Shown: in pieces, positions 31,601 to 46,300 of the stretch
Position numbering within the stretch: the stretch's first letter is position 1
Layout: every line of letters starts with the position of its first letter
Assembly: GCA_019054805.1 (NCBI GenBank)
Contig: JAHQIY010000001.1
Coordinates: forward strand, 3,114,501 to 3,178,500
Direction of reading: 5' to 3'
Source of the DNA: Brachionus manjavacas
Lineage: Eukaryota > Rotifera > Eurotatoria > Ploima > Brachionidae
DNA: 64,000 nucleotides
Position numbers and translations under genes: made by a program
The notes under the pieces: model-generated
The model's database searches: none
Seen by the model: the letters and a program-made list of their open reading frames with translations, nothing else
What the model was told of the DNA's origin: nothing

Positions 31601-33341
31601 TTTTTTTTAGATATGACCATTGCGGAAATAATTAAAGAATTGACTATGTCTGATGAATTTTTTGACAAACTTCAGTGCCAAAATGATTTATTGGCTGGGT
31701 TAAGTGGTGACAAAGCTAACAGTTATATAATTAACTGTATGAGCCGCGGTGAGGATATCTACACCGTATTGAGATTAATATGCCTACATTGTGCGGTAAA
31801 TAATGGCTTTAAAGTGTCTCTGCTGGAGACTTACAAACGTGAAATAATAAGAGTAAATATTTTCATGATTAAATCAGCATTTTAAAAAAATTTCGAAATA
31901 TTTTTTTAATAATGAAAATTTCTAGATATCCAAATAATTGTCTACTTCAAAAGATAATTTAATATTTCGGTCTTTAATTTTTGTTTTCCGTGTTTAATTT
32001 AAAATTAAATATTTATTTATTTAATTCAAATGGTTTATCTAATTTACAAACACTCTCATAAAAGCTAAAACTATTTACCATAACGCTTAAACTAATCTCG
32101 ATTCATATATTTGAACAAGTCATTTATAATTAAATTTTGCATCTAATAAATTTTTCTTTTTCTTTTTTTCGATTTTGATTTACTTTTAAGCTTTTAGAAA
32201 TTTTGATCAGAGTTGTCAATTTTAATTGTTTCAAATTCAAATTTGATTTGAAAAAAAAAAACAAAAAATCTTTTTGTTCAACTTCAAAGTTAAAGAAAAA
32301 AAATTAAATTATAAATCTTTAAAAGGCCTGTTAAATCTCTAAAACTATGGACTTATATTGAACATCTTTTTTTTTTTAACTTTTTTTAATTCAATTATTT
32401 TAAATTCTTCTAAAGAAAAAGTTAAAATCTATTCCGAGCTGCAAGGGTCAACTCGTTGGTACAAATTATATTTTTAATTATATTTTTTAAAATCTGTTTT
32501 ATTCTGCTTGAAAATAAATCAGTCCAGGCAAGAGGGTTAAAACGAAAGCTTAAGCTATTCGAACGAACCCAGGGGTAACCCAAATCTTTTTAAAAAATAA
32601 AAAAGCACATAAATATTATATCAACTATTTTTTAATTAAAAAAATAAATAAAAAAAATTAATATATTTTAAAAATTTCCGAGTTTTTCTTTAAAAATAGG
32701 CTTATGGTATGAAATACTTTGAATTGCTGAATTATATGGAAAAATCGAATCTTTTGTACAATCAAGGAGTCAGAAATTTTGATACCATTAGCAAAAAAAT
32801 GAATTTACAGGTGGACAAAGTAAATGAAGAAAATCCAAATGATATATCCTATGTATTTAGTGGATATGCACCATTGTCAATTCGATTCTGTCAGTATTTA
32901 ACCAGACCAAATTGGAAAATGTACGGTGATCTATTTGGCTTGATACCGGGCGAATTTTTCGAGGAAGCTCAGTATCTGCCAAGTGGAATGCGAAAAAGAA
33001 GTTAGTAATCAATTTAGATTACAAAAAAAAATAAAATGATGTTTTTTTGTCCCAAAGGAAATTCAAATGCATCTTTGAACTCGTCACAGTCTGGTCAAAG
33101 TTTGGACCAAAAAATGACTTTGGTATTTTTTGTTGGCGGCTGCACATATGCAGAGATAAGCGCACTAAGATACTTGTCGTCAATTAATGAGAGTACAAAA
33201 TTTATTTTTTGATTAAAAAATTTTCAGTTTTTTTCATTCATTTTTTTTCAATCTCAAGGCCCCACAGAATTCCTAATCGCCACAACATGTCTGATAAACG
33301 GCAAGTCATTTATTCAGTCGCTAGAAGACGGATTTAGCTAA
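28694..33341 (+). CDS. VPS33A: VPS33A, Sec1/Munc18 subunit of HOPS/CORVET (9 exons)
   Basis: Exons 28694-29022, 30622-30814, 30862-31156, 31209-31402, 31468-31561, 31611-31852, 32700-33000, 33058-33192 and 33259-33341 join in frame to 621 aa (human 596). VPS33A is the SM protein of the HOPS and CORVET tethers; it binds SNAREs to drive endosome and lysosome fusion. Matches include GRVNL-like SDRVNLLDLKEWLRREF, DNLILIDRNIDLITPMMTQL, YEGLIDENFGIKY, IRDRNFNAINPVLS, DISYVFSGYAPLSIRF and FLIATTCLING near the end. VPS33B is less similar at these sites. An in-frame Met at 28649 exists, but the MAA start follows CTTTTTTTTGCTGAAAG, a strong acceptor-like context two bases before ATG. Introns 2-5 and 7-8 are only 47-66 bp; intron 1 is 1.6 kb. 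Confidence 0.95.
29023..30621 (+). other. VPS33A intron 1
   Basis: AT-rich intron without genes. The stretch at about 30130-30330 (ATTGTGAATTTTGGAGCGAA and downstream blocks) may be a strongly diverged third copy of the MITE family. Confidence 0.5.
31853..32699 (+). other. VPS33A intron 6
   Basis: AT-rich intron of 847 bp; no repeat or gene recognised. Confidence 0.6.
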
Positions 33342-33383
33342 TTTTTTTTCTAGTCATGCCAAACATCATTTATTTATTTTTTA

Positions 33384-33389
33384 AATAAA
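33384..33389 (+). terminator. Poly(A) signal AATAAA of VPS33A
   Basis: AATAAA lies 43 nt after the VPS33A stop. Confidence 0.5.
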
Positions 33390-34587
33390 ATTTTTTAAAG
33401 ATTGTAACTTTAGATTTTTTTGTTTAAACTAACAATTTCCAGATATGTATCTTAAGTACAAGTTGCTGGCTCATTTCCCAAACGAACAGAGTCGAATTTC
33501 ATTTCATTTCAATTTTGACAAGAAAATCTCGTCTTGTTCTCTTCTCTTTTTTTCTAATTTCATTTTATTCAAACAAAAAGTAGCAATTAATTTTTGGAAA
33601 ATAATTTAAAACAATAGTGCCAAGAGAATTGTTAATTTTCGGAAGTCAAATTTTGTGCAAATCTAGAGCTCTGCTAGGGGAATAGTTGACTCCAACATTC
33701 GAACGTATAATTAAATTTAATTGCATGCCAGTCATGAAAAGTATATGCGGAATAGTTTTGTTTAACGGAAAGTAATAGTAAATATGAACGAGATAAGAAT
33801 CTGTTGCCTAATAGTGTGTCTAAGCATCATTAGGCAATGGAATTTGCGATCAAAGTCAGATGAGAGATTTGGCACATTTGTATTGTTTCCCGATCAAACT
33901 CGAATCAAGAGATTGATCGAGCGAATCGATTCAGATCACAAGTCCGATTGAGAGAGAGGGAGAGTAGTTTCGGTGAGGCGCATCAGGTCACAACTCATTG
34001 CGTTCGTCAAGAATAGAGCTCCTTGCGAAACCATCCGGGTGCAACCATACTGAACTCTAATTAATTTCCTATCGAGTTAGAGAGCTTTGATTGACAAGCA
34101 ACAGTTGGCACTGATAGCAACAACACAAAAACTTTGATAGATAATTTCAAGAGCTCTCTATTTTTTATTAATTTTTTTTCTTTTTTTATGAGAGCTGTCC
34201 GGACCAAATTACCAAGCTAATCTTATCTAGACCAAATTAAATTAGAAGCTAATAAAAAAAAAAATTTTATAACCACCTTCTGTTTATTAATTTTTTTTAT
34301 TTGCTAATTGAAATAGATAATTTCAAGCCGAGATTGAGACTTTCAGTTTTCATGAGCTCTTACCTGACTCTTAATGACCCCCCGGTCGGATTCAAGATCG
34401 ATTTGAACTATCAATAACAGAGCAATAAAATACCAACTCTTGCTGTTTTATTCAATTAGTGCACCTTGCGCTCAATAACTCTCGAGTGCAATCTTATCTA
34501 TTCATTGAACATCTGAACACAATCCACTCGAGTGAGTGGGCATACGCAATCCGAACAGACTCAGGGTCAATTGCTGATAAGTTCGTG

Positions 34588-34653
34588 AAATGATTGATTG
34601 ATTGATGGTCGGGTTTAGCAAGCCTAGGCAGATAAGGCGTCAATCAATCATTT
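34588..34653. promoter_or_regulatory. Inverted TGATTGAT clusters (PBX/HOX-like sites)
   Basis: AAATGATTGATTG at 34588-34600, extending to TGATGG, faces its exact reverse complement at 34641-34653. TGATTGAT is the classical Exd/PBX-HOX composite site and TALE factors such as MEIS join these complexes. The position downstream of a MEIS gene makes regulation plausible, but a short tetranucleotide repeat would look similar. Confidence 0.35.
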
Positions 34654-36039
34654 TTGTTGTTGTGTTTGTTTATGATGCTGATGCTGCTGCTACTGCTGCC
34701 AAAGAGCTTGTGATTGATTTATAGGCTATGTTTAACATTTGTTCGAGAAACAAAAAACAGTATAATTCCGCATCGGCTCAGCTATTTGATCGATTTGCAT
34801 AAGTTTTTCTCATTACGGCTATCGATATCAGACTCTAGCCGAAGCGAACTTAATAATTGAAATTTAAATTTTAAACTTCTCTAATTTCAAGCGGGCCTTT
34901 TTTTCCTCTTCTTATTTATTAATACATTTGAAATTTTCTATTCATAAATATTTGTATAGGACTCTATGGATTCGATGGACTATGATGATGCTAAGATCAG
35001 CAATTATTAAATAGAAATTAAAGAAATTTTTATGCAAATATTGAGAATAGTTTAAATACTTTTAATAAACAATAAAATTAAAATTAAAATACCTGACATT
35101 CAATAGCATTCAGTTGTGTACCTGCTTATCTCAATAACGGATGCTGATAAAGCCGCCAACGACCACTTTGATCGTTCAGCTCCTGATAAACGTTTTATTC
35201 TCTTCCGAGATAAACTTGGCTCTAATCTCGACTCGCTAGTGCTGCTGTTCAATAGCCCTCGAGGCTTTCAACACAACTACTAGCTGCAATAACCCCCTCG
35301 ATAACGCTCTTTAGCACTTCGAGATTTATAGCACTCACTTAATCATTTCGTTTAATCATGAATATTTCATTACATTGATAAAAACATTAATCTTGAACAA
35401 CAACACTATTTTGTTTATCTTAGTAATAGACTCTACTCTTTAATTAAATTACTAATGTTGACTCATGGACCCTGGTGGGGCTTTGCTAACCACCTAGCCA
35501 AAAATTCAACATTAATCACTTTTTTTACAGTCGACTTTAAAATTTAATCTTATCTTTGATTTATTATTTGTTTGAAAAATGAAAAACTGTTAAACCTTTA
35601 TCTTATTCTTATTTTCCGGACCTGTTACGATCTGATGGCATTTGTTTATAACGCAGAATAATACGAAACTAATTGATTGTAACAGGCAACTTCAGGCCCA
35701 AACAAATAACAAAGAAAATCAATCGGATTTTAACTCTAAATCCAAATCTAAATGACAAATATTTTACACAATGTCAAATACTAACGACTTGCTAAACGCA
35801 TGAGATCCAAGTATTGCATTGTGAACCTATAGACATTTGAGTTGACTCGAGTTGGCTCTGTGGTTGCTGAGAGACCTATAGCAATTTAAAAATGAACACT
35901 AAAGTCCCTTCCAACCTGCCTGAGAATGGCGACTAAAGAAGGAAGCAGTCCTGAGACTAAACTGATAAATTTTGATGGTTTTAGCAGTGGTAGTAAAATA
36001 AGCTTTGTTTTAATAAAATTGTTATTTAAATTCTTTTTA

Positions 36040-36190
36040 AATTCTGCTAGCATCAAACAAAGAATTTTTGATTTTATCTCAGTAACTTGTCAATTCTTTT
36101 TTTAAAAATGTTCGTGTTGGTGACGCTCTTTGTCACCTCATTCAGAGTGTTCCAAAGGCTGAAAGGTTAAGCTCCTTGCAACCTAAAGAA
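36040..36190 (-). pseudogene. LINE reverse-transcriptase C-terminal relic
   Basis: A minus-strand frame reads PFSLWNTLNEVTKSVTNTNI followed by FKKRIDKLLR and a stop. This matches the usual end of CR1/jockey-type ORF2 proteins (a WNSLP motif, then FKxRLDK). The preceding sequence has stops. A partly repeated flank (about 35920-35976 and 36181-36237, both with CTAAACTGATAAATT) suggests rearrangement. Confidence 0.45.
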
Positions 36191-36973
36191 AGAAGACATT
36201 AAGCCGACCTGAGGCTAAACTGATAAATTGTCATGGGTTAGATGAAGACGCGCCAGCAGTTCAACCGAATACGCTTCCTTGAGCGATCGGTTAATTTGGA
36301 GCAAGCTTTATTTTTATACATAATTTGATTAGCATAACCAATAAAGAAAAGAAATCAAAATTATCTTTTGATTGAGTTGGATTTGTTTGTGAGAATTTTC
36401 TATTTTAGAAAATGATTGAAATCAAAAAGCAATTGGATCAATTAAATTCGACTAAAAAAACAAAACAAAAAAACGCGAGAAAATAATTTTTGAATTTTTT
36501 ATTTTTTTGGTAGTTAAATTAAGAGAAAAAAAAAAATAATAGGATAAAATTTTTTCAAAAACGAAAATTAAACAGTTAAATGAAAATATGCAAAACAAAA
36601 AAAAAAGTAAAAAAATAAAAAAAAAAAGAAGTGTGCGTAAATAAAACTGATAATTATGATGAAAAAGAACACAATCTTTTCTAAAAAAAAAAAAAGAAAT
36701 GCTGATGCAAAATAAAGCAAAACGAAAAGAAAAATCGAATAAAAGAAATCTCAAATTCTATTTTTAATTTTAAATTACATTTAATGACAATTTAAACAAA
36801 AAATATCTAAAAAAACAAAAAAAACAAAAAAAAAAACAAAAAAAGGTAAACTCATTATTTTATTCAATTTCTTTTCTTTCTATTTTACACAAAATAAATA
36901 AATATTGTTTGTTTGTTTTTCTTTTTCTCATTGATTTAATGCATTTGGATAGGAGTGGTGCAGAGGTGGTCAA

Positions 36974-40082
<3,109 letters not shown>

Positions 40083-41034
40083 TTACCGCACCAAAGTCGA
40101 AGTTTTTTATTTTCTCTAAACAAAAACAACAAAATATTATAACAACGCTATTGCAATATTATAATGCAGAAGATAACAAGCAACCAAACAAAAACAAAAA
40201 TGAGAAAAAAAAAACTAATAATATATATATATTAAAATGTAAATAGCGGTTTTGGTTTAGTATGTTGTTGTTTGGATAATATTTGCTTCAACCAGTTAAA
40301 ATTGAGCATAAGATAGAAATCATTTTTTTTTTTGTTTTTTTTTTATATTTTTTTTGTTTTCTCTCGAAAAATTGAAACAACAAGAGCAAGAATGAAAAGA
40401 GAGAAAAAAAAAAAAAGAGAAAAAAAGAAAATATTTTATTTCTCTCTTTTTTCGATCTTGTTCTCTCCTCTAGTATATTTTTCTTATATTTTATAATTTA
40501 TTTTTATTTCAGTCTATTGGCTCATTGTGCTAGGCCAATTGAAAAATTTAGAATTAGCTTGGATAATTAGAGGCGGAGTGAGTGCAGTGGAATTGATGTG
40601 TGTGTGTGTGTGTTTTTATTTTGTCGAGTGTTCAATTTGGCCTAAGCCAATCGACAACACACATCCAAAATTGAGACGAGAAAAAGTACTAGAGATTTTT
40701 ATTCGCGAGAAACCAGAGCACTAATCCGAGTCCGGTCCTGTCATTTTGCTGCAATCGACCTTTGATATCCCTATTGATTTAGAAAAATGTTAAATATTTA
40801 AATTTTGCATTATGGTTATTAATTTATTTTTTTTCTATTTTTTTTTGTTAAATAAAATCCTACATTTGAAGAAGAAAACAAGAACAAAAAGTTTAATTTT
40901 TGAGCAAATATTTGCCAATGTAATTAAATGGATATTTGGACGCAATGTGCGCCAATCCACTACTCCTTTATCACCCATTTACAAAATGCACACACACATA
41001 CTCAAATTAAAAAAAAATTAAATTTTGTTCCTTT

Positions 41035-41340
41035 GCTTCCCTAGCAGAAAATAGAGAGAGCGCTCATCTCCTTTTTCAGACATCATTCAATCAACAACAT
41101 TTGAGCTAAAAAAATTTACACTTGATTCAATAAAAAGCTTGAGTATACGAAAGAGCTCTGAATATGTATCCCTCAGTGGGTTTGAACCCACAGTCCTCTG
41201 CTTACATGACTAGCAAACAGCCCACCGGGATTGCTATAGCAGACAAAAAAAATGTCAGTGCGCACAATTAGTGACGCACGGTCAAAACAAGTTTCCCGAT
41301 GATAAATATTGGTGATCCAAATGGAACTCTGCTTAAATAA
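41035..41340 (-). mobile_element. tRNA-derived SINE, copy 2
   Basis: On the minus strand GCTAGTCATGTAAGCAGAGG precedes a T-arm-like GTGGGTTCAAACCCAC (41191-41176) with a perfect stem. The same TAGTCATGTAAGCAGAGGA is in copy 1 at about 3942-3924. The body end (GCTCATCTCCTTTTTCA near 41068) also matches copy 1, with an internal deletion. Confidence 0.6.
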
Positions 41341-41439
41341 AAAAAAAAAAAATAGTGCATATATAAACAATGATGAATTGAAAAGTAAAATACTGAATGC
41401 GCTAAGTTTATTAATTTTAAAGATATTTGATAAATATTG

Positions 41440-41580
41440 GGTGCGTCAATGGACTACTTAAACACCCATGTACTTTGTATTCACATGACTGTAATATAGC
41501 ATTAGTGACGCGCGGTCAAAGCATCTTACTCAATCATAAATATAATTTTGATCCGAAAGGAATGAAAAAAGAAAAAAATT
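41440..41580 (-). mobile_element. Partial SINE-associated duplicate
   Basis: ATTAGTGACGCGCGGTCAAA here repeats ATTAGTGACGCACGGTCAAA at about 41267-41286, and the flanks (CATGACT upstream, ATGATAAATAT/ATCATAAATAT and TGATCC downstream) are in the same order. It is a diverged tandem copy of the upstream part of SINE copy 2. Confidence 0.5.
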
Positions 41581-43343
41581 CTAAATAAAAGTTTCAAATT
41601 AAGTTCATTAATTGAAATGCTATTTAACAATGTTGTGTGTGTGTCTATGGACTGAGATTATTTTTTTTTTTGACAAAAAAAATTCATAAACTAATAAACA
41701 CTATCAAAATAAACTTTATATATTTTATCTTTTATTTTTTTGTTGGAATTTTTTTGCTGTTGCTAATTGAAAAAAAGTAACAACAATAAATATTTAAAGT
41801 ATGAAGTGCGGCAATGATGGACTTAGGGCGTATGGGACACCTATCGCCTAATTAACTTCGGTCAATCGAGCTGCTAGCACTCGAAATTAATAAACACTGC
41901 TAGTTTTGATTTATAGCCTTAAACAAAACAAAACTGTAACTCAATGCCTTATCATTTGAGTTTTGTGTAAATAAACGTCTATTTCAATTTAGATTATCAT
42001 ATTTCCATGTCATTTAGAAACAAATCTGGAAGTGTACAATTAATGGCTTTGTAATATTTCCTGACAGTGCTGTGTGTCTTGTCGAACAAATCCGCTTATC
42101 ATTAAATAATCATTTTGAATTAGACTTGTCATTTTGTTGTTGTTGGTTGAAAGAGACGATGACAAAGAAAGACAAAGAGAGACAAAGAGAGAGTGAGAGA
42201 TAGAGAGAAAAGTCGGTGCATTTATACGAAGGCGATTTTACGTATGAGTGGCACTACTCAAAAAGGCTATAAATTATCTAACACATCCAAGTGAAATTCA
42301 AGATTTCGAATAGATTATCTTTAAAGGTAAACTGATCGGTGTGCTTGGCCCAATGCAATAAAAACCCCAAGACCAAATCGAAATCAAACACAGCCGATCT
42401 TATCATTGATCATAGCTGATCAGCCATTTCCATGCTGGGCTTGCTTTTACGACCCAGCATAAAAATGTCTTTACCAATCTTTTTTTTTTTCTAAATAAAT
42501 CAATTTATCCTCTCTCTCGCTTTCACTATTTTGCCTTTTTTTATTTGACATATTTTGTTCTCAGCCATTATAAACTAATATCAATCAAAATCCTAAATAC
42601 GAGCAATATTAGCTGTCAAAAAAAGAGAAAAAAGAATCGATTTTAAAAAGAAAAAGAGAAACGGAGAAAAATTATTAAAATTTGTCATTTAGAGGCTTAG
42701 AGCAAATTAGGTGCTTTCCTGATGCACAAGATTTAGGACTAGTCACAGAGAGAGAGAGAGAGAGAGGCGAACAAACTAGTTGCCATAATCCGAGTCTTTA
42801 ATTCACGTTGCAAACTTTGAAATTAATTAAAAATCGCTTCGCAAAGTAGTTTGGTCACGTAAGCCATATTTAGAATGTCATTTATCAAGTCAATCTTGCC
42901 TGATACTGCTAATTAAGGTCGTGGCCGGGCTCATGCAACCACCACACGGCCGTAACCACACAGCATCGATTCACTTGCTTACGCAATCAAAGATACCAAA
43001 CATCGATAACACCACTCCATTGTGTTCGCTTTCCAATGCTAATTTGTGCTTTATTTAAAACAAAAAAAAGTAAATGGATATTAGCATCTAATTGTTGAGC
43101 GCTCATGCTCTATCTTGGGTCTATGAAGCGAAACTGTTGTTGCCCTCTCTCTCTTTTACCTAAGCAATTAAAAAAAATTGAAGAAATTGAAAAAAAATCC
43201 TTTTTAAAAATTGATGTCATATTGCATTATTAGATTTGGCAAATAGATGCCGTACGTACATCAATCAATCATTTGTTATTCATTTTGTTGAATAAATACG
43301 CCAGTAATTCAGTAAGTCAGCCAGCCAGCCAGTCAGTCAACTC

Positions 43344-43364
43344 ATCAATCAATCAATCAATCAT
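43344..43364. promoter_or_regulatory. TCAA repeat forming overlapping TGATTGAT sites
   Basis: Five tandem ATCA/TCAA units create several overlapping reverse-strand TGATTGAT sites (PBX-HOX type) about 3.3 kb upstream of the MEIS start; a second short cluster is at 43260-43271. This may be a plain microsatellite. Confidence 0.3.
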
Positions 43365-46300
43365 ACGATCAATCTAGCCATCAATCAAAAATGAAAGCTT
43401 TTCTGTACAACACACACACACACACATTCATAAATACTTTGTGGCTGACCTGGGCTCAGGGCCGCAACTTAGCTAATGTGTGTCAAAAGCACTCTTCTCT
43501 TCTCCGCTGCAAAACTCTAAATAAACTAGAATAAAAAATAAATACTCCAAATGTTTATTATCTTCTCTCTTTCTTTTTAATTTTTGTTCAAGAGATTTAA
43601 GCGATGCCGCTCCAGCTCGCTAAAAGCCAGCTCTATCCAAAACTCTGCTAATCAGATAAAACAGCATACGTGTGCACTCGGTGGCTTCAATGCCCAAACT
43701 CAGAGTCCACCACTCTCAAAAACCATTTAATTAGATTGATCCTTTTGGATTTAATTTATCACTTCAAGTTACTGTGTGTCTGTGTGTGTGTTGTGCTACT
43801 CGATTTGAAATTTATTAATCCTGATTTTTTCAATTTCAAAATCCATTTCCCTCAGGGCCCTCTTGTATTTTGTGTGTTCGACTACAAAACACATTAAATG
43901 AGCAGCTTTTTTTTGATAGAAAAAAAAACAAAAAAATTTTAATCTTTCTCAAAGCTCTAAAGAGTTGATCACAATTGGATTTATCATTTTGAGCGATTGA
44001 ACACGCCGCTATTGCTCTTAGGAGCCAATATTTAGGCCCAGCAAACTAATTACTAGTTAAATACAGCACAAATCGCATATGGGATCTTACACGCAACAAG
44101 TCATCTTCAATTACAACCTAAATACTCAAGTCGCAAAGCTAAAATACTCTGCTCCCTTTAAAAAAAGAATCTAAACTTTTTTGCTCAAACCAATTTGTGT
44201 CATTTGTTAAAACAAAATAGAACTCATTGCCAGTTACTTCCAAGTTTAGATATACATTCTCACCAAGCTAGCCTAATTAACTAAGCAATTAGGAGCCAAC
44301 TATTTTAGCTATCAAAAAGAGATAATCGACTCCTACTAGGCAACTAAGAACTAATCTCTCTCTCTCTCTTAATTTTTTTCTTCTTCTTCTAACAATCAAT
44401 TTTGAGCGAATACCAAAAAAGCAATAAATGATCATTACAGAATACACAACAGTTGCACTCATTGCTAGATCAATTGAGACTTGTGCAAAAAAGCCACTTA
44501 GAGCAGATGAAAAAGAAGCTATGAATTGGGAATGGGGAAAAAAGTTGCTTTACAAACTCAAACGATAGTTCACGTGACCAGTAAGTGAATTTCAAAAATA
44601 GAAATCGAAAAAAAATGTTAAAATGGATATCATAAATAAATAATTTGAAAGAAAATTTTTTTTTTCCGAACAAAAAAAAAAAAAAAAAAATTGAAAGATT
44701 ATACTCGAAAGAAAAAATTTAAATTTTGAAATTAAATTATTTTAAAATTGACAGGGCTCGAATAGGGTCAAGTTGAAATGTAGTTGCCTAGCGATTAACA
44801 TGCAAACGAGGAGCTGTCAATCTTTGGTATCATATCAAATTACCAATTGCAATAAGATAGCAAGTCTTAGCGGATAAATAGATAGAGAAGAAAAATGTAA
44901 ATTTGGCTCATTTTAATAGACGCTAGGAATAATTTCTATTTTAATTAAATTGAGAAAGTTAATTAACGAATTAATTCATGCATCAACAGCTAGAATAATC
45001 TTTGATTCTTGCAAAGTCAATATGTATCTATAAATTATCATTTTATTAATGCTCGAAATATGTTAGAAAGAAAGTTAGAATCTGTTAAATCAATGCGAAT
45101 AGAACTTGGCCGAATAGAGCAATTTGTAGATAAGCCCTAGTACTACCTTTAGCCGTGCATTAGCTTAATTAGAAACAAAATTATTTGATTAAAATTAATT
45201 AGCTATGGGCTGGCTATGCGGCTTATACGTCAAAGTCATCCTGGAAATTAGTTTTTACTTGGTTTATTTCACTAATACAGACTCATTGACTCTGGATAAA
45301 TAATATTAACCAGAAGCGTTAACAACGAGTCATAAATTCTTTAGCTTTTGAGATATTTTGCCCTACGGAATTCCTAGAACCAAATACTATTCGAGTAGAA
45401 GAACATTTTTTCGTTCCTTCCTTACTTATTGACACTATAGCCTAATTTTTGTCATTTAAACTTCCATTTGTTCCCATTTTCTATTCACATTGGCATTCTT
45501 GATCTATTTTTAATTGCTCGAAAATATTTGATTAATTCGTTTTTGAAATTTAGCAGACAAAATTTGGCCGTGTGCACAATTTTGATCAAAAGGTCGAAGG
45601 CACGATACCCGCATGGGCGGCAAATTTTGAAAAAATTAAAATTTTAAGAAAAATAAAATAAATGCAAAAATCAAAATATGTTCGGTCTTAAAATAATACA
45701 TCAATAAAATTTAATTTGAATATTGATTTAAAAAAGAAACTAAAGATTAGTTAGATATCATGGGGCGCTTTTTGAATTTTTTTTTCAATTTTGAATTTTT
45801 AAGCAAATTTTCTTCTCTCTTTTTTTTTTGTAATAAAATAATCAAGCAATTGAACTTTTAAAAATCTCATTAATCAATGATGAATGATGCAACTTCAATT
45901 CATTTTCTTTTAAAATATTTTGATACTAAAAAAAAGTCTTGCATAGAGTCAATCGAGTATGTATTCAATGTGAAAGATAACAAAATTTTAAATCGTCATT
46001 AGGTGGTAATTTCTATTAATCAACAAAATTTTTAATCCAAGATTAAAAATTAATTAAATTTTTATCTGATCATTGAGCATGTATTGAGCGATTAAGCTTA
46101 ACCATCATCACCTCTTCCATCACTAAAAATCTCATTAAAAGTGTTATTATCAAAATTGTTGCAATGACCAAAAGTCAAATGTTGTAGTTGCTTGATTAGA
46201 ATCAAGTAGCGTACAATCACACATCTTGATATCGATTAAAATCGATAATAGCCAGAGCCATATCGATTTGAGATCGTTCATTCTTAGATCTTGATAAATT

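Larger units (their letters stand above)
33390..36973. other. Complex non-coding spacer between VPS33A and MEIS 3' ends
   Basis: The two flanking genes converge here. From about 33.6 to 36.3 kb the sequence is clearly more complex than the AT-rich introns elsewhere, with repeated TGATAA/AGATAA and ATCGAT words and a TGATTGAT cluster at 34588-34653. The last 500 bp are extremely A-rich on the plus strand, which is the T-rich 3' UTR side of MEIS. No coding exon is supported. Enhancer content is inferred, not shown. Confidence 0.45.

Noticed and set aside
42432..42460. ATGCTGGG/CCCAGCAT stem with a 13-nt loop as a possible small RNA
   Set aside because: The stem is only 8 bp and unsupported on either side; expected by chance in a window of this size.
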